Source: Mycolicibacterium arenosum
Lineage (GTDB): Bacteria; Actinomycetota; Actinomycetes; Mycobacteriales; Mycobacteriaceae
Length of the DNA stretch: 64,000 nucleotides
Reading direction: 5' to 3'
NCBI RefSeq assembly: GCF_024320865.1
Contig: NZ_JANDBD010000018.1
Location: 64,401 to 128,400 of the forward strand
Shown piece by piece: positions 53,101-63,400 of this stretch. The notes below the pieces were generated by a model. The model searched no databases and was not told the origin of the DNA. It saw nothing but the letters and a program-made list of their open reading frames with translations. The first letter of the stretch is position 1. Each line of letters begins with the position of its first letter. The position numbers were made by a program, and so were the translations under genes.

Positions 53101-55526
53101 TCGCCGATCACTCCGACCGGGACGGGCTGCAGCGAGTCGTCGAGCAGGTGGATCGCGGTGTTGATCTTCGGCGTGCCGATCGGCACGATCCGGGTGCCCT
53201 GCTTGCCCTCGACCTTGTACCGGGTGCAGTTGAGCACCGTTTCGGTGGGGCCGTAGAAGTTGTGCAGCAGCGAGTCGAACGTGGCGTGGAACTTGTCGGC
53301 GATCTCACCGGGCAGCGCCTCGCCGCCGATGGGCACCCGCTGCAGGGTTCGCCACTGGTTCACGCCGGGCAGCGACAGGAACAGCCCGAGCAGCGAGGGA
53401 ACGAAGTGCATCGAGGTGATGCCCTCGTCGCGCAGCAGATCGGTGAGATAGCCGATGTCCGACAGCCCGCCGGGGCGTGGGATCACCAGGCGCGCGCCTG
53501 CGGCCAGCATCCCGAAGATCTCGCCCATCGACACGTCGAAGCTCTGCGACGCGACCTGCAGGAGCCGGTCGTTCTCGGTCACGCCGTAGTCCTCGCCGAA
53601 CCAGACGAAGTACTCGGCGATCGGGCGATGGGATACCGGCACCCCCTTGGGCAGACCCGTGGAGCCGGACGTGTAGATGAGATAGGCGGTGTTGTCGGGC
53701 CGCAGTGGACGGACCCGGTCCGCGTCGGTGGGATCTACCGACGGGTAGCCGTTCAGCCCGGTAACCGGTTCGCGCAGTACGAGTTTCGGATCGGAATCGG
53801 CCAGGATGTAGCTGACCCGGTCGTCGGGGTAGGTCGGGTCGACGGGAAGGTAGGTCGCGCCGGCCTTGACGATGCCGATCGCGGCGATCACCAACTCGGG
53901 CGACTTCTCCAGCAGCACGGCGATCCGGTCCTCGGTGCCGACGCCCCGCTCGATCAGCCAGTGCGCCAGCCGATTCGCCGACTCGTTGATCTCCCGGTAG
54001 CTGTAGTGCCGACCCTCGTAGACGACGGCGATCGCATCCGGGGTGCGCTCGACCTGCGCCTGGACCAACGCGGTGAGCGTGGTCGCCGGGGTGTCGAACC
54101 GCTCGCCGTGCGACACGGTGCGCAGCCAGTCGGCGTCGTCGTCGGTGAACAACGTCAGACGCGCCAGCGGCCGCTCGGGATCGGCCAGCGCGCTCTCCAG
54201 CAGCACCGCGAAGTGACCGAGCATTCGTCGGGCCAGGTCGACGTCGACGACCTCGGTCAGGTGCTCGCACTCCACCGTGGCACCGTCGGCGTCCAGTTCG
54301 ATCATGACACCCAGGGGCAGCTGTGTGTGCTGGCCGCGCAGCTCCGCCCGCTCGGTGCGAATACCGGCGGGTTGGAAGCCGCCGCCGTCCGGTTCCCGAA
54401 AGCCGAAGCTCACCCTGGTCATCCGCTCGGCGCCGTGCCTGCGATCGGGGTTGAGCTCGCGCACCACGCGGTCGAGGTTGATGCGCTGGTGGGCGAAGGC
54501 TCCCAGCGCCGTGTCGCGGGTGGCGACGACCAGCTCCCGAAACGCCAGTCCGCCGTGGGGCTGCAATCGCATCGCGACGGTGTTGCCGTAGTAGCCGATG
54601 ACATCGTCGGTGCCGCGGTTGAGCACCGGGGTCGCGACCAGGAAGTCGTCGGTGTGGGTGTAGCGGTTGATCAGCGCGCCGAAGGCGGCCAGGAGCACCA
54701 TGTACGGCGTGGCACCGGTGGCGCGCGCCAGCTCGGCGACTCGCTCGACGGTGTCGGCGGACAGCCGCAGCGTACTGCGCTGCGAGCGGAACGCGGTCGG
54801 CACCGCCGATCCCGTCGGACCCGGAAGCTCAAGCGGCTCGGGAGGATTCGACAGCACCTCGCGCCAGTAGGCCAGGTCCTCGTCCGTCGAATCGTCGACG
54901 ATCGCCGCCGTGTGCGGCGGCGGCGGTAGCTGCTGGCCCCGATAGGCCCGGTTGAGGTCGGCGAAGAACACCCGCCAGGAACCGTCGTCCCAGGCGATGT
55001 GATGGGCCACGAAGAGCATGACGTGTTCGGCCGCAGCCGTTTTCACCAGCGTGATGCGCAGCGGGGAATCGGCGCCGAGGTCGAAGGGCGCGCCGAACTC
55101 CCGTTGCGCGAGCACCTCGAGCCGCAGCTTTCCCGCCCGCTCCGAGAGGTCGGAGAGATCGTGCGAGGCCCAGGTGGGGGCCAGTGTGTCGTGCAGCGTG
55201 GCGCGGGGTTCGCCGTTCTCGTCGGCCGCATAGGTGGTGCGCAGCACCGGGTGCCTGCGCGCGACCGCGTCGACGGCGGCATGCAGACGCTCGCCGTCCA
55301 GTTCGCCGATCAGCCGGTAGGACAGGCAGATGTTGAGCAGCACACCGCGGGGGTCAAGCGCCTGGACGAACCACATCCGGCGTTGACCGTCGGACAGCAC
55401 GGTCGGGTCCACCACGGCGGGTTCCCGCCCGTTCGCCGTCGTGGCGAGGCCGCGCTCGGCGAGCCTGCGCCGCATCAACTCCAGCCGGGCATCGGCCGTA
55501 CTGGTCTGATCTGCAATGTCAGTCAC
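50097..55526 (-). CDS. mbtE: Mycobactin non-ribosomal peptide synthetase MbtE
   Basis: An 1809-residue NRPS. Domains in order: condensation (HHIAWDD, H175/H176/D180), adenylation (about 490-985; YLIYTSGSTGLPKGV, YRSGDLARRN, ITANGKIDRRAL), carrier (S1009 in GGHSLLA), second condensation (HHIAADHWS, H1194/H1195/D1199), a degenerate adenylation remnant (about 1500-1690), and a second carrier (S1732 in GGDSILA). It adds the first lysine residue. The remnant has A6-A8-like elements (GVAGDVYYAGG, YRTGDRARW) but lacks the ATP-binding core. The start overlaps mbtD by eight bases. The adenylation substrate cannot be read from sequence alone; lysine is inferred from the pathway. Confidence 0.95.
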   Translation of the reverse strand: MTDIADQTSTADARLELMRRRLAERGLATTANGREPAVVDPTVLSDGQRRMWFVQALDPRGVLLNICLSYRLIGELDGERLHAAVDAVARRHPVLRTTYAADENGEPRATLHDTLAPTWASHDLSDLSERAGKLRLEVLAQREFGAPFDLGADSPLRITLVKTAAAEHVMLFVAHHIAWDDGSWRVFFADLNRAYRGQQLPPPPHTAAIVDDSTDEDLAYWREVLSNPPEPLELPGPTGSAVPTAFRSQRSTLRLSADTVERVAELARATGATPYMVLLAAFGALINRYTHTDDFLVATPVLNRGTDDVIGYYGNTVAMRLQPHGGLAFRELVVATRDTALGAFAHQRINLDRVVRELNPDRRHGAERMTRVSFGFREPDGGGFQPAGIRTERAELRGQHTQLPLGVMIELDADGATVECEHLTEVVDVDLARRMLGHFAVLLESALADPERPLARLTLFTDDDADWLRTVSHGERFDTPATTLTALVQAQVERTPDAIAVVYEGRHYSYREINESANRLAHWLIERGVGTEDRIAVLLEKSPELVIAAIGIVKAGATYLPVDPTYPDDRVSYILADSDPKLVLREPVTGLNGYPSVDPTDADRVRPLRPDNTAYLIYTSGSTGLPKGVPVSHRPIAEYFVWFGEDYGVTENDRLLQVASQSFDVSMGEIFGMLAAGARLVIPRPGGLSDIGYLTDLLRDEGITSMHFVPSLLGLFLSLPGVNQWRTLQRVPIGGEALPGEIADKFHATFDSLLHNFYGPTETVLNCTRYKVEGKQGTRIVPIGTPKINTAIHLLDDSLQPVPVGVIGEIYIGGTHVASGYHRRPALTAERFVADPFHPGGRMYRSGDLARRNADGDIEFVGRADEQVKVRGFRIELGEVAAAISVDPSVGQAVVVVSDLPTLGRSLVAYVTPAADTDGVEIDRIKARVAAALPEYMIPAAYVAVAEIPITANGKIDRRALPEPEIASTAEYRVPATDTERSIAALFGELLGRERVGADDSFFDLGGHSLLATKLVAAVRARCGVDIGVQDVFELATVSGLAAHVDEVAAAGGVATRPAIVPVPHDGPLQMSAAQLRQWFQFRIDGPAPVNNIPFAARISGPADVDLLVAAVNDVVARHEILRTTYREIDGAPYQIVNALAPLTVRRARGDDDEWLQRELDAERRYCFDLERDWPIRAAVLSTPEHHVLSLVVHHIAADHWSAGVLFTDLLTAYRARRAGEPGDLAPLPVQYADFAAWQANLLADDDAVVAQRDYWRRQLAGLPEESGLRPDFPRPPVPTGEGAALDFTIDAATRATLVELTRELGVTEFMLLQAAVAVTLHVAGEGTDIPLGTPVAGRTLPELDELIGFLINIVVLRNDLSGNPTLREVLRRSREMALAAYAHQDIPFDRVVDAVSPVRSLSRNPLFGVVVHVREELPAEQVFDSGPDGDTRFSALEPTFDVAHADLSLNFFAAGEDGGYHGSVVYRTELYERATAERLVSWLHRVLDAFATDADRTLRDLAVVDPEERTLLVDDWSRRAVPPAGLPQTAGADRVYVLNEWLEPVAIGVAGDVYYAGGSVDTAGAAAGPVAASRFVPNPFAEEGDSRLYRTGDRARWTTDGRLEPLDTGDHRVQAALEADDRVAAAAARTWSGRGGASVAAYVVPAAPVEDANAFLDEVRAALPTDVAAAALVLVDDLDKRRITRPKATATGPSEPARTDTERALAALLTDLLGAPEVGRHDDFFTLGGDSILAVQLAARARDSGIALTARTVFEHPVLAELAEAIDHAAETVSSAADARHAPMAASGLSADELASLTAGWGSQDGAP

Positions 55527-58431
55527 GCGAGAGTGCCCTATTCCCTGAATCTTTCACACGTCTGATGAGTTCGGTGGTGGTAACGCCGCCGAGGATGACG
55601 GCCAGCGGCACGTTCTGCCCGGTGGCCGTCTTGAGTTTCCTGCGTAGGTCGATCGCGAGAAGCGAGTCGACACCGAGGTCCAGCAGCGAGGCCTCGACGT
55701 CGAGGCCGGTCGTGTCCGCGAGCTTCAGCACGGCGCCCAATGCCGCGTGCACCGCCCCGGTCGCGTCGAGTCCGGCGAGGTCCGCGTCGCGGGCGTCGTC
55801 CGGTGGGGGTGGTTCGGTCGTGCCGAGGAACACCCGCAGCCGTCGGGCGTCGGCGGCGAAGACCACCGGATCACCGACGTGGTCGCGCAGGGCGACGTCC
55901 ACCGCGCGGTCCGGCACCATGGCGGTCAGGCCGGAGCGCTCGACGCGCTCGACCTCCCCCGCGGCGATGACGCCGGTGCCCGGCCACAGTCCCCACCGCA
56001 CCGACGTACACGATCGCCCGGCGGCACGCTGTCGCTCCGCTGCAACATCCAGCAGGCGGTTGGCCGCCGCGTAGGCGGCGTGCCCGCTGCCACCCCAGAG
56101 GCCCGACACCGACGAGCACAGCAGCAGCCTGGCGTCGCCGCGCAGCGGCCACGTCTCCGTGAGGGCGGCCAGACCCGAGATCTTGGCCGCACACGACTCG
56201 CGGACCGCCGCACCGGTGAGCCCGGCCGCCGGTCCGATGGTCGCGGCACCCGCGGCGTGGACGACGAGTGACGCTCCGGGGCCGGCGAATTCGGCCGCCA
56301 CCGCCGCGAGTCGTCCCGGATCGGTGACGTCGCACCGCGGCGCGACGATCTCGACGTCACGGCCCGCGGCCAGTTCGGCGATGACGCCGTCGTCGACGCC
56401 GTGTCGGCTCAGCAGCACGATGCGGCGGGCTCCGCGCTCGACCAGAGCGCGTGCGAAGTGACGTCCCACCACGCCCGCGCCACCGGTCACCACGACGTCG
56501 TCGAACACCTCCCGCGGCCAGGGCGGTGCCGCCGCCCGCTCATCCCGTAACACGCGACGATGGGCGGCGTCTGCGCGAATCACGACGTCCTCGGTGCCGA
56601 GCAGGACGTCGACGGCGAGCGCCGCATCGAAGTCCCCGGCGGGCAGGTCGAGGTGCCGGAAGTCCCTGTCGGGATGCTCGAAGCCGATGCTGCGATGCAT
56701 CGCCGCGAGCGCCGCCTGGCCGGGCAGGGTCGGATCGTCGCCCTGCGGCAACCGTTCCGCGCGCACGGTGACCAGCCAGACGGTGTTCGCGACGCCCTCG
56801 GCGTATGTCAGCAGCCCCGCATCGACGGCATCCGCCAGTCGCGCCGCGGCGACGACCGCATCGTCGTCGGCGAGCGCGGGGGCGACCACCACCAGCAGGT
56901 CGGCGCGCTGCGGTGCGACCTCCTCGACTCGGTCGTGTGCGCCGAGCGCGTCGCGCAGCCTCGACGCGAGTTCCGCGGCCCCGAGGTCGACGACGGCGGC
57001 GGCGCGCACGTCCGCCGCAGGGGCCACCGAGACGGGCTCCCAGTACTGCGTGCCGACGGTGATCCCGGCGATCGGTGGAAGGGGTTCCGGAGCGGCCCAG
57101 AGGTGTTCGGCCCGCATCGGTGCGAACGGGAAGTCGGGCAGCGCCGTCGCCGGCTCGCCCACCACGTCCTCCCACCGGTAGCCGGCGTCGCTGAGCGCCA
57201 CCGTCGCGACGTTGGCCGACAGCCGATCGGTGAGCGGTTCGTCCCGACGCCCCGATCCCACGACCACCGTTGGACCGGGGTCGGGGTGCGCGTCCAGCAC
57301 GTCGCCCATGGCGAAGAGCAGCGCGGGGTGAGCGGACAGTTCGACGAACGTCGTCGCGCCGCATTCCAGCGCGGTGAGGACGGCGCGATCGAACCGCACC
57401 GTGGACCGCAGGTTGTGATACCAGTACTCGGCGAAGTCGGTTCCCGCGGGCACCACGCCCGCCGTGGCGGATCCGACGAACTGAACCGGGGTCTCGCTGA
57501 ATTCCCCAGCGGGCAGCAGCGCGTCCAGTTCGGCCCGCAGCGGTGTCAACGCGGTCGTGTGCGCCGGGAACCACATCTCGATCTCGCGGGCGAAGACGCC
57601 GCGTGCGGCGACGGTGGCCACCGCCGCCGCCACGGCGTCGGTCTCCCCCGAGACCGCCACCGACGTGGGCGAGTTCACCACCGAGAGCTCCACCCAGCCC
57701 GCCGTCCCCGCGATGACCTCGCGAGCGTCGTCGGGTGTCACGCCGAGCACGGCAACGCGGTACGGACCGGTGAGCGTATCCAGCAGCGTCGCGCGAGCCG
57801 CGACCACGCCCACTGCGACGGAACGGGTGATGGCACCCGCCGCGTAGGCTGCCCCGATCTCCCCGAGGGAGTGGCCGACGGTGATGTCGGGCAGCACGCC
57901 GCACGACCGCCACACGCGAGCCAGCGCGATGCCGTGGACGAACTGGGCGCCCTGAATCTGCACCTGCGAGAAGTCCATCGTCTGCGCGCCCTCGGCGGCC
58001 AGCAGGTAGTCGAGCGGCGACGCCAGGCCCTGTGCGGCGAACTCCGCTGCGCAGTCGTCGACTTCGGTGCGATACACCGGAAGTCGCTTGTAGGCCTCGA
58101 CGCCCATCGACGGCCACTGGCTGCCCTGGCCGGGGAACACGAAGGCGATGCGACCCGGCCCGCCCGACGTCGCCCGAGTGACGAGTCGGTGCTCCTCACC
58201 CGCTGCGAGGGACCGCAGCGCGTCGATCAGTTCGACGCGATCGGATGCCCGGAGCACGGCCCGGTGCTTGCGCAGTCGCCGGGTGCGCAGCACCGTCGAC
58301 GCGACCGCGCCGACGTCGGTCACCTGCGGGCGGCGCTCCAGGTAGTCGAGGATGGCCGCGGCGTCCCGGTCGACGAGGTCGGCGGCGTGCGCGCTGAGCG
58401 GAATCGGGATGCGGCCGTCGGGAAGGGGCAT
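55519..58431 (-). CDS. mbtD: Mycobactin polyketide synthase subunit MbtD
   Basis: A 970-residue PKS subunit without a ketosynthase. It has an acyltransferase domain (FVFPGQGSQW; GHSLGE with S188), a ketoreductase (VVTGGAGVVGRHFARAL near 648, and LLLCSSVSGLWGGSGHAAYA with the Ser/Tyr pair), and an acyl carrier domain (S923 in GVDSLLAID). It works with MbtC to make the beta-hydroxybutyrate-type unit. Its ATG overlaps the mbtC stop by one base (TGATG); GTG 58434 is the alternative. Confidence 0.95.
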   Translation of the reverse strand: MPLPDGRIPIPLSAHAADLVDRDAAAILDYLERRPQVTDVGAVASTVLRTRRLRKHRAVLRASDRVELIDALRSLAAGEEHRLVTRATSGGPGRIAFVFPGQGSQWPSMGVEAYKRLPVYRTEVDDCAAEFAAQGLASPLDYLLAAEGAQTMDFSQVQIQGAQFVHGIALARVWRSCGVLPDITVGHSLGEIGAAYAAGAITRSVAVGVVAARATLLDTLTGPYRVAVLGVTPDDAREVIAGTAGWVELSVVNSPTSVAVSGETDAVAAAVATVAARGVFAREIEMWFPAHTTALTPLRAELDALLPAGEFSETPVQFVGSATAGVVPAGTDFAEYWYHNLRSTVRFDRAVLTALECGATTFVELSAHPALLFAMGDVLDAHPDPGPTVVVGSGRRDEPLTDRLSANVATVALSDAGYRWEDVVGEPATALPDFPFAPMRAEHLWAAPEPLPPIAGITVGTQYWEPVSVAPAADVRAAAVVDLGAAELASRLRDALGAHDRVEEVAPQRADLLVVVAPALADDDAVVAAARLADAVDAGLLTYAEGVANTVWLVTVRAERLPQGDDPTLPGQAALAAMHRSIGFEHPDRDFRHLDLPAGDFDAALAVDVLLGTEDVVIRADAAHRRVLRDERAAAPPWPREVFDDVVVTGGAGVVGRHFARALVERGARRIVLLSRHGVDDGVIAELAAGRDVEIVAPRCDVTDPGRLAAVAAEFAGPGASLVVHAAGAATIGPAAGLTGAAVRESCAAKISGLAALTETWPLRGDARLLLCSSVSGLWGGSGHAAYAAANRLLDVAAERQRAAGRSCTSVRWGLWPGTGVIAAGEVERVERSGLTAMVPDRAVDVALRDHVGDPVVFAADARRLRVFLGTTEPPPPDDARDADLAGLDATGAVHAALGAVLKLADTTGLDVEASLLDLGVDSLLAIDLRRKLKTATGQNVPLAVILGGVTTTELIRRVKDSGNRALSRD

Positions 58432-59741
58432 CACGCCGCCTCGTCCGAGCGGTCGGGCACGGCGACGATGACGTGGGCGTTGGTCCCGCTCATCCCGAAC
58501 GCCGACACGGCGCCGACCCTCTCGCCGCCCGTCGCGGGCCACGGCGTCAGCGTCGTCGCCAACCGCAGTCCCTGTTCCTCCCAGTGGATCTCACGACTGG
58601 CCGCATCCACGTGCAGGGTCGCGGGCACCGCCGCGTGCCGCGCGGCGAGCAGCACCTTGGCCAGGCCGAGGCCGCCCGCGGCCGCCTGGGTGTGACCCAC
58701 GTTCGACTTCACCGATCCGAGCAGCGCACCGGTCCCCGGCGGCGTCGCACCGTAGGTCTGGGCCAACGACCGCAGTTCGGTGCGGTCGCCGAGCCTGGTC
58801 GCCGTGCCGTGCCCTTCGATCATCCCGACGTCCTCACGGCTGATCCCGGCCGCGCCGATCGCCTTCTGGAACAGCCGGGTCTGTGCGGCACCGCTCGGCG
58901 CGGTCAGTCCGACGGTCCGGCCGTCCTGGTTCACGGCGGTCGCGCGGACCTCGGCCAGGACGCGGCGGCCGTCGGCCAGGGCGCGGGACCGCCGTTGCAC
59001 GACGAACATCGCCGCCCCCTCCGCCCACACGGTGCCGCTGGCGTGCGCGCTGTAGGGCCTGCAGCGCCCGTCGTCGGACAGGGCGTGCTGCTTGGAGAAC
59101 TCCACGAAGTAGCCGGGCGTGCCCATGACGCACACTCCGCCGGTGATCGCGAGGTCGCAGTCGCCCGCACGCACCGCGTGCACGGCCGTGTGGAAGGCCG
59201 TGAGCGCCGACGAGCACGACGTGTCGACGGTCAGCGCGGGCCCGGCGAGATCGAGCGTGTAGGCGATCCGTCCGGAGATCACTCCGAGCGAGGTGCCGGT
59301 GATGAGATGGCCGCTGTGATGCGAGAACTCGGACAGCGCCGGACCGTATTCGAGGCCCGACGCGCCGATGTAACAGCCGACGTCGTGGCCGGCGAGGTCG
59401 TCGGGGTTGATTCCGCTGTGCTCGATCGCCCGCCACGCCAACCGGAGCGCGACTCGCTGCTGCGGATCCATCGCCACCGCCTCGCGCGGCGAGATGCCGA
59501 AGAAGGCCGGATCGAACTCGCCCGCGCTGGAGAGGAATCCGCCGAGGTCGTGAATGCGCTTGAAACCGTCGCGATGCGAGCCGTCGAACACCTCGCGCAC
59601 CGACCAACCGCGGTCGGTCGGGAAGTGCCCCAGGGCCTCTCGCTCCTCGGTCAGCAGCGCCCAGTACGCGTCGGCGGTGTCGATGCCGCCGGGGGCCTCG
59701 ATGGCCATGCCGACGATCACGACGGGGTCGTCACAGTGCAT
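58431..59741 (-). CDS. mbtC: Mycobactin ketosynthase MbtC
   Basis: A 436-residue stand-alone beta-ketoacyl synthase. The Cys-His-His triad is complete: C176 in VDTSCSSAL, H311 in EGHGTATRLGD and H350 in KSNVGHTQAAAG. It condenses malonyl with an acetyl starter for the polyketide unit that MbtD carries. Its ATG at 59741 overlaps the end of mbtT by 11 bases. Confidence 0.96.
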   Translation of the reverse strand: MHCDDPVVIVGMAIEAPGGIDTADAYWALLTEEREALGHFPTDRGWSVREVFDGSHRDGFKRIHDLGGFLSSAGEFDPAFFGISPREAVAMDPQQRVALRLAWRAIEHSGINPDDLAGHDVGCYIGASGLEYGPALSEFSHHSGHLITGTSLGVISGRIAYTLDLAGPALTVDTSCSSALTAFHTAVHAVRAGDCDLAITGGVCVMGTPGYFVEFSKQHALSDDGRCRPYSAHASGTVWAEGAAMFVVQRRSRALADGRRVLAEVRATAVNQDGRTVGLTAPSGAAQTRLFQKAIGAAGISREDVGMIEGHGTATRLGDRTELRSLAQTYGATPPGTGALLGSVKSNVGHTQAAAGGLGLAKVLLAARHAAVPATLHVDAASREIHWEEQGLRLATTLTPWPATGGERVGAVSAFGMSGTNAHVIVAVPDRSDEAA

Positions 59742-60471
59742 TGACCAGCTCCGCGACCTCGTCGGCGTGGTCGTTGACGTAGAAGTGACCACCGTCGAAC
59801 ATCGAGTTCGTGAACGCCCCGCGCGTGTGCGACTCCCACCGTCGCAGCGTCGCCTCGCTGACGCGATGATCACGGTCGCCGCCGAGGGTGTGAATGTCCG
59901 CCGCGATGCCCACCTCGTCGTCACAGGCGTACCGGTTGAACGCGGCGTAGTCGGCGCGCACCGCCAGGAGCAGGAGTTCGACGAAGTCGTCGTCGTCGAG
60001 CAGGCGCGCGTCGGTTCCGCCGAGATCGACCATCTCGGCGAGGATCTCGTCTCGAGCCATCGGCAGATCGGGCGCGTCCGCAACGGTCGACGGCGCCTCG
60101 CTGGCAGAGCAGAACAGCGCGTTGATCGGCACACTCCGTCGTTCGGCGACGCGGGCGAACTCGAAGGCGACCACCGCCCCCATGCAGTGCCCGAAGAGGT
60201 TCAGCGGACCCAGGCCGGCCCAGTCGCCCGCCGCGAAGAGGTCCTCGGCGAGGGCGCCGACGGTCGCGGGAGCGGGGTGCGCCAGCCGATCCCCGCGCTG
60301 CGGGTACTGCATGACGTAGGCGTTGGATCCGGCCCTCGCCAGCGCCATGCCGAGCGACCGGTAGGCCAGCGCGGCGCCACCGGCGTGGGGGAACACCAGG
60401 GTCGCGCGGGCGTCGGCTCGCCCGCTCGGATACGTCTTGATCCAGGGCGTGAACTCGACCGCGCCGGTCAT
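59731..60471 (-). CDS. mbtT: Stand-alone type II thioesterase of the mycobactin operon
   Basis: A 246-residue alpha/beta-hydrolase of the type II thioesterase kind, which clears misprimed carrier domains. The oxyanion region is VFPHAGGAAL and the acid/base end has MFDGGHFYVND with the catalytic His. The nucleophile elbow reads FGHCMGAV: the Ser of GxSxG is C96 (codon TGC). It overlaps mbtB by four bases (ATGA). In M. tuberculosis MbtB is about 1414 residues and carries a C-terminal thioesterase; here MbtB (1164) and this protein (246) sum to 1410, so this is the same module as a separate gene. Confidence 0.93.
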   Translation of the reverse strand: MTGAVEFTPWIKTYPSGRADARATLVFPHAGGAALAYRSLGMALARAGSNAYVMQYPQRGDRLAHPAPATVGALAEDLFAAGDWAGLGPLNLFGHCMGAVVAFEFARVAERRSVPINALFCSASEAPSTVADAPDLPMARDEILAEMVDLGGTDARLLDDDDFVELLLLAVRADYAAFNRYACDDEVGIAADIHTLGGDRDHRVSEATLRRWESHTRGAFTNSMFDGGHFYVNDHADEVAELVNAL

Positions 60472-63400
60472 CGAGCGTCCGCGCGTTCCAGCTCCGCCTC
60501 GACGTCGGCACCGTCCATCCCGGAGATCTCGAGGTACAGGTCGGCGACCTGCTCCAGCCGGTCACTACCCGCTTCGCGCCCGACCAGCCTGCGGGCCAGT
60601 TCTTCCACGGTGCGCGCGGCGAACACGTCGGGCACCATCACCGTAGGCGTGTCGAGCCAGTCGCGGACGCGGGCCACGGCCGTGGTGGCCATCACCGAAT
60701 CGCCGCCGAGGGCGAAGAAGTCGTCGTCGGCGCCGATGTCGTTGCGGCCGAGCACGTCGCCGAGGATGGCGGCGAGCGCCTTCTCGAGCGCGGTTGCCGG
60801 GACGCGCTGCCCTCGTCCCGCGGGCAGCTCGGCCTGCGCGAGGCGGTGCAGCGCGGCACGGCGGTCGATCTTGCCGTTGCGGAACGGGATCCGGTCGGTG
60901 ACCGCGAAGACCGTCGGAATCATGTGCGGTGGAACCAGATCCGCCATCGCGGCGGCGACGGCCGCGGCGTCCACGCTCGCGTCGTCGGTGCGGATGAGCG
61001 CACCCAGCACATCGCGGCCGCCCTCGAACGGTACGACGGCCGCGACCGCCGACTCGACCCCCGGCACCCGCCGCAGCACGGCTTCGACCTCACCGAGCTC
61101 GATCCGGTACCCGCTGAGCTTGACGCGGTGGTCGGAGCGACCGACGAACTCCAGTGTGCCGTCCGGCCGGTAGCGGGCCAGGTCACCCGACCGGTACCAG
61201 ACTCGGCCGTCGAACTCCACGAACTTCTCGGCGGTCAGATCGGGCCTGCCCCGGTAGCCGCGCGCGATGCCCCGGCCGGAGAACCACAGTTCGCCGGGCA
61301 CCCAGTCCGGGCAGTCCTCACCACCGTCGCTCACCACGCGGCACGCGATGTTCGGGAAGGGCAGGCCGTACGGCACCGACGGCCACACCTCCGGGATGTC
61401 GCCGGTGACCTCGAAAAGTGTTCCGTGTATTGCGGTTTCGGTCGCACCGCCGAGGCCCGCGAAGCGGGCGCCGGGGGCACGCTCGCGCATCGCGCGGGCC
61501 ATTGCGGGACGTACCCAGTCACCGCCGGTCAGGATCACCCGCAGCGAGCGCAGTGACCTGCCCGCGGACTCGCCGACCTCGGTGAGCATCTCGAGCCAGC
61601 CCGGCAGGAAGTTGACGACGGTCACGCCGTGCGCGTCGATCAGGCGGGCCCACACGTCGGGATCGCGGCGGTGCTCCTCGTCGACCACGACGATCGCACC
61701 ACCCACCCGCAGGGTGCCGAACACGTCGGGCACCGACATGTCCGACTCCAGGTGTGACAGCGCCAACCCGCGGTCCGACGCCCCGATGTCGAAGTGGCGG
61801 TACAGGAACTCGAGGGTGTTCAGCACCGCGTCGTGCTTCAGCTCGACACCCTTGGGCTCGCCGGTGGAGCCGGACGTGAACAGCACGTAGGCGAGCTGCT
61901 GTGGATCCACCGCCGGTCGCTCGAAATGCGCCGGATCGCCGATGATCTCGGCGTCGGCGACGGTCAGGGCCGGGACTCCGGCGCTGTCGAGGACACCGGG
62001 CATCTCACTGCCGGTGACCAGTGCGAACTCCACCCCGCCGGTCTCCAGGATGCGCGTCGCGCGTTCCGCGGGCTGGTCGACGCCGATGGGGAGATACGCC
62101 GCACCGGCGGTGAGGATTCCGAGCAGGGCCGGGATCTGCTCGGTGTTCTTCGGCCCCATGATCGCGACCACGTCTCCGGCGTGCACACCCCTCGACTGCA
62201 ACGCGGCGGCGACGGCGAGTGCCTTCTGCTGCAGCTGCGCGTAGGTCAGCGTCTCGGTGCTGCCGATCACCGCCGTCGCGTGCGGCGTTGCCGCGGCGTT
62301 GCGGTGGAAGCCGTCGACGAGGTTGTCGCCGCTCGCCGTAAACCCGGTGGCGTTGGCGGCCGCACGGACCGCCCGTGACTCCGCCGACAGCGCAGGCGGA
62401 TCCACCGCATCCCAGGACGCGTCGTCGGTGGCGAGCCGTTCCAACTCGTCCAGTTGGTAGGCGAACATCGCCTCGGGTACACCGGGCGGGAAGGCCTCGA
62501 CGCGGACGTCCCAGTTGATCATCAGCCCGTTGGCGAGTGGCGTCGCCTGCGCGTCGATGAGCACCTGCGGGCCCTGCGAGATCGTCCAGACGGGTTCCCC
62601 GAACTGGTCGGTGACGTCGCCGGCGAACAGGTCGCCGAGACCCAGGGCGCTGGTGTAGACGATGGTGGCGAGGGTCTGCGCGCCGCGGTGTCTGCTCAAG
62701 TCGCGCAACACGTTCAGACCGGAGACGGACGAGTGCGTCGCGGTCGCGTGCAGGACCTCCTGTACCACGCGTGCGCGCTGCGCGGCGGTGGCGGCGTTGG
62801 TGAGATCGATGTCGAGCATCAGCGACGACGTGAAGTCGCCCACCAGTTTGTCCACGTCGGGGTGGTAGGGCTCCCTGCCGAACATCGGAAGGTTCAGCAG
62901 GAACCTCGAGTTCGTCGACCACCGCGCCAGCGCGTTGGCGTAGGTTGCCGCCACCGCCATCGCCGGCGTGATGCCGCGCTGGTGCGCGGCGGCGAACAGT
63001 GCATCGCGCGTCTCGACGTCGAAGACGTGCCAGAGCCTGACGGTGCGCAGCGGGTTCCGCTGATCCGAACGCGGAACCAGCGGCAGGGCGGGCGGTTCCG
63101 GGAGATCGGGCACCCGCTCGGCCCACCACTGCAGGTCCTCCTGCGACGGTGGCGGGGTGTTGGCGGCAAGGGTCGCGCGGTACTCGCGGTAGGTGTAGCC
63201 CAACTCCGGAAGCTCGGCACCGCGGTAGAACGCGGCGAGGTCGGCCATGAAGTTGCGGTAGCTCACCGCGTCGGCGGCCTGCATGTCCATGTCGACGTGC
63301 AGGCGAGTGCGTCCGTCCGGCAGCAGCGACAGGCTGAGTTGCAGGACCTCGCCGTCCAGTAGCTGATGCGATTTCGCGTCGCGCGTCCGCTCGAGGCGGT

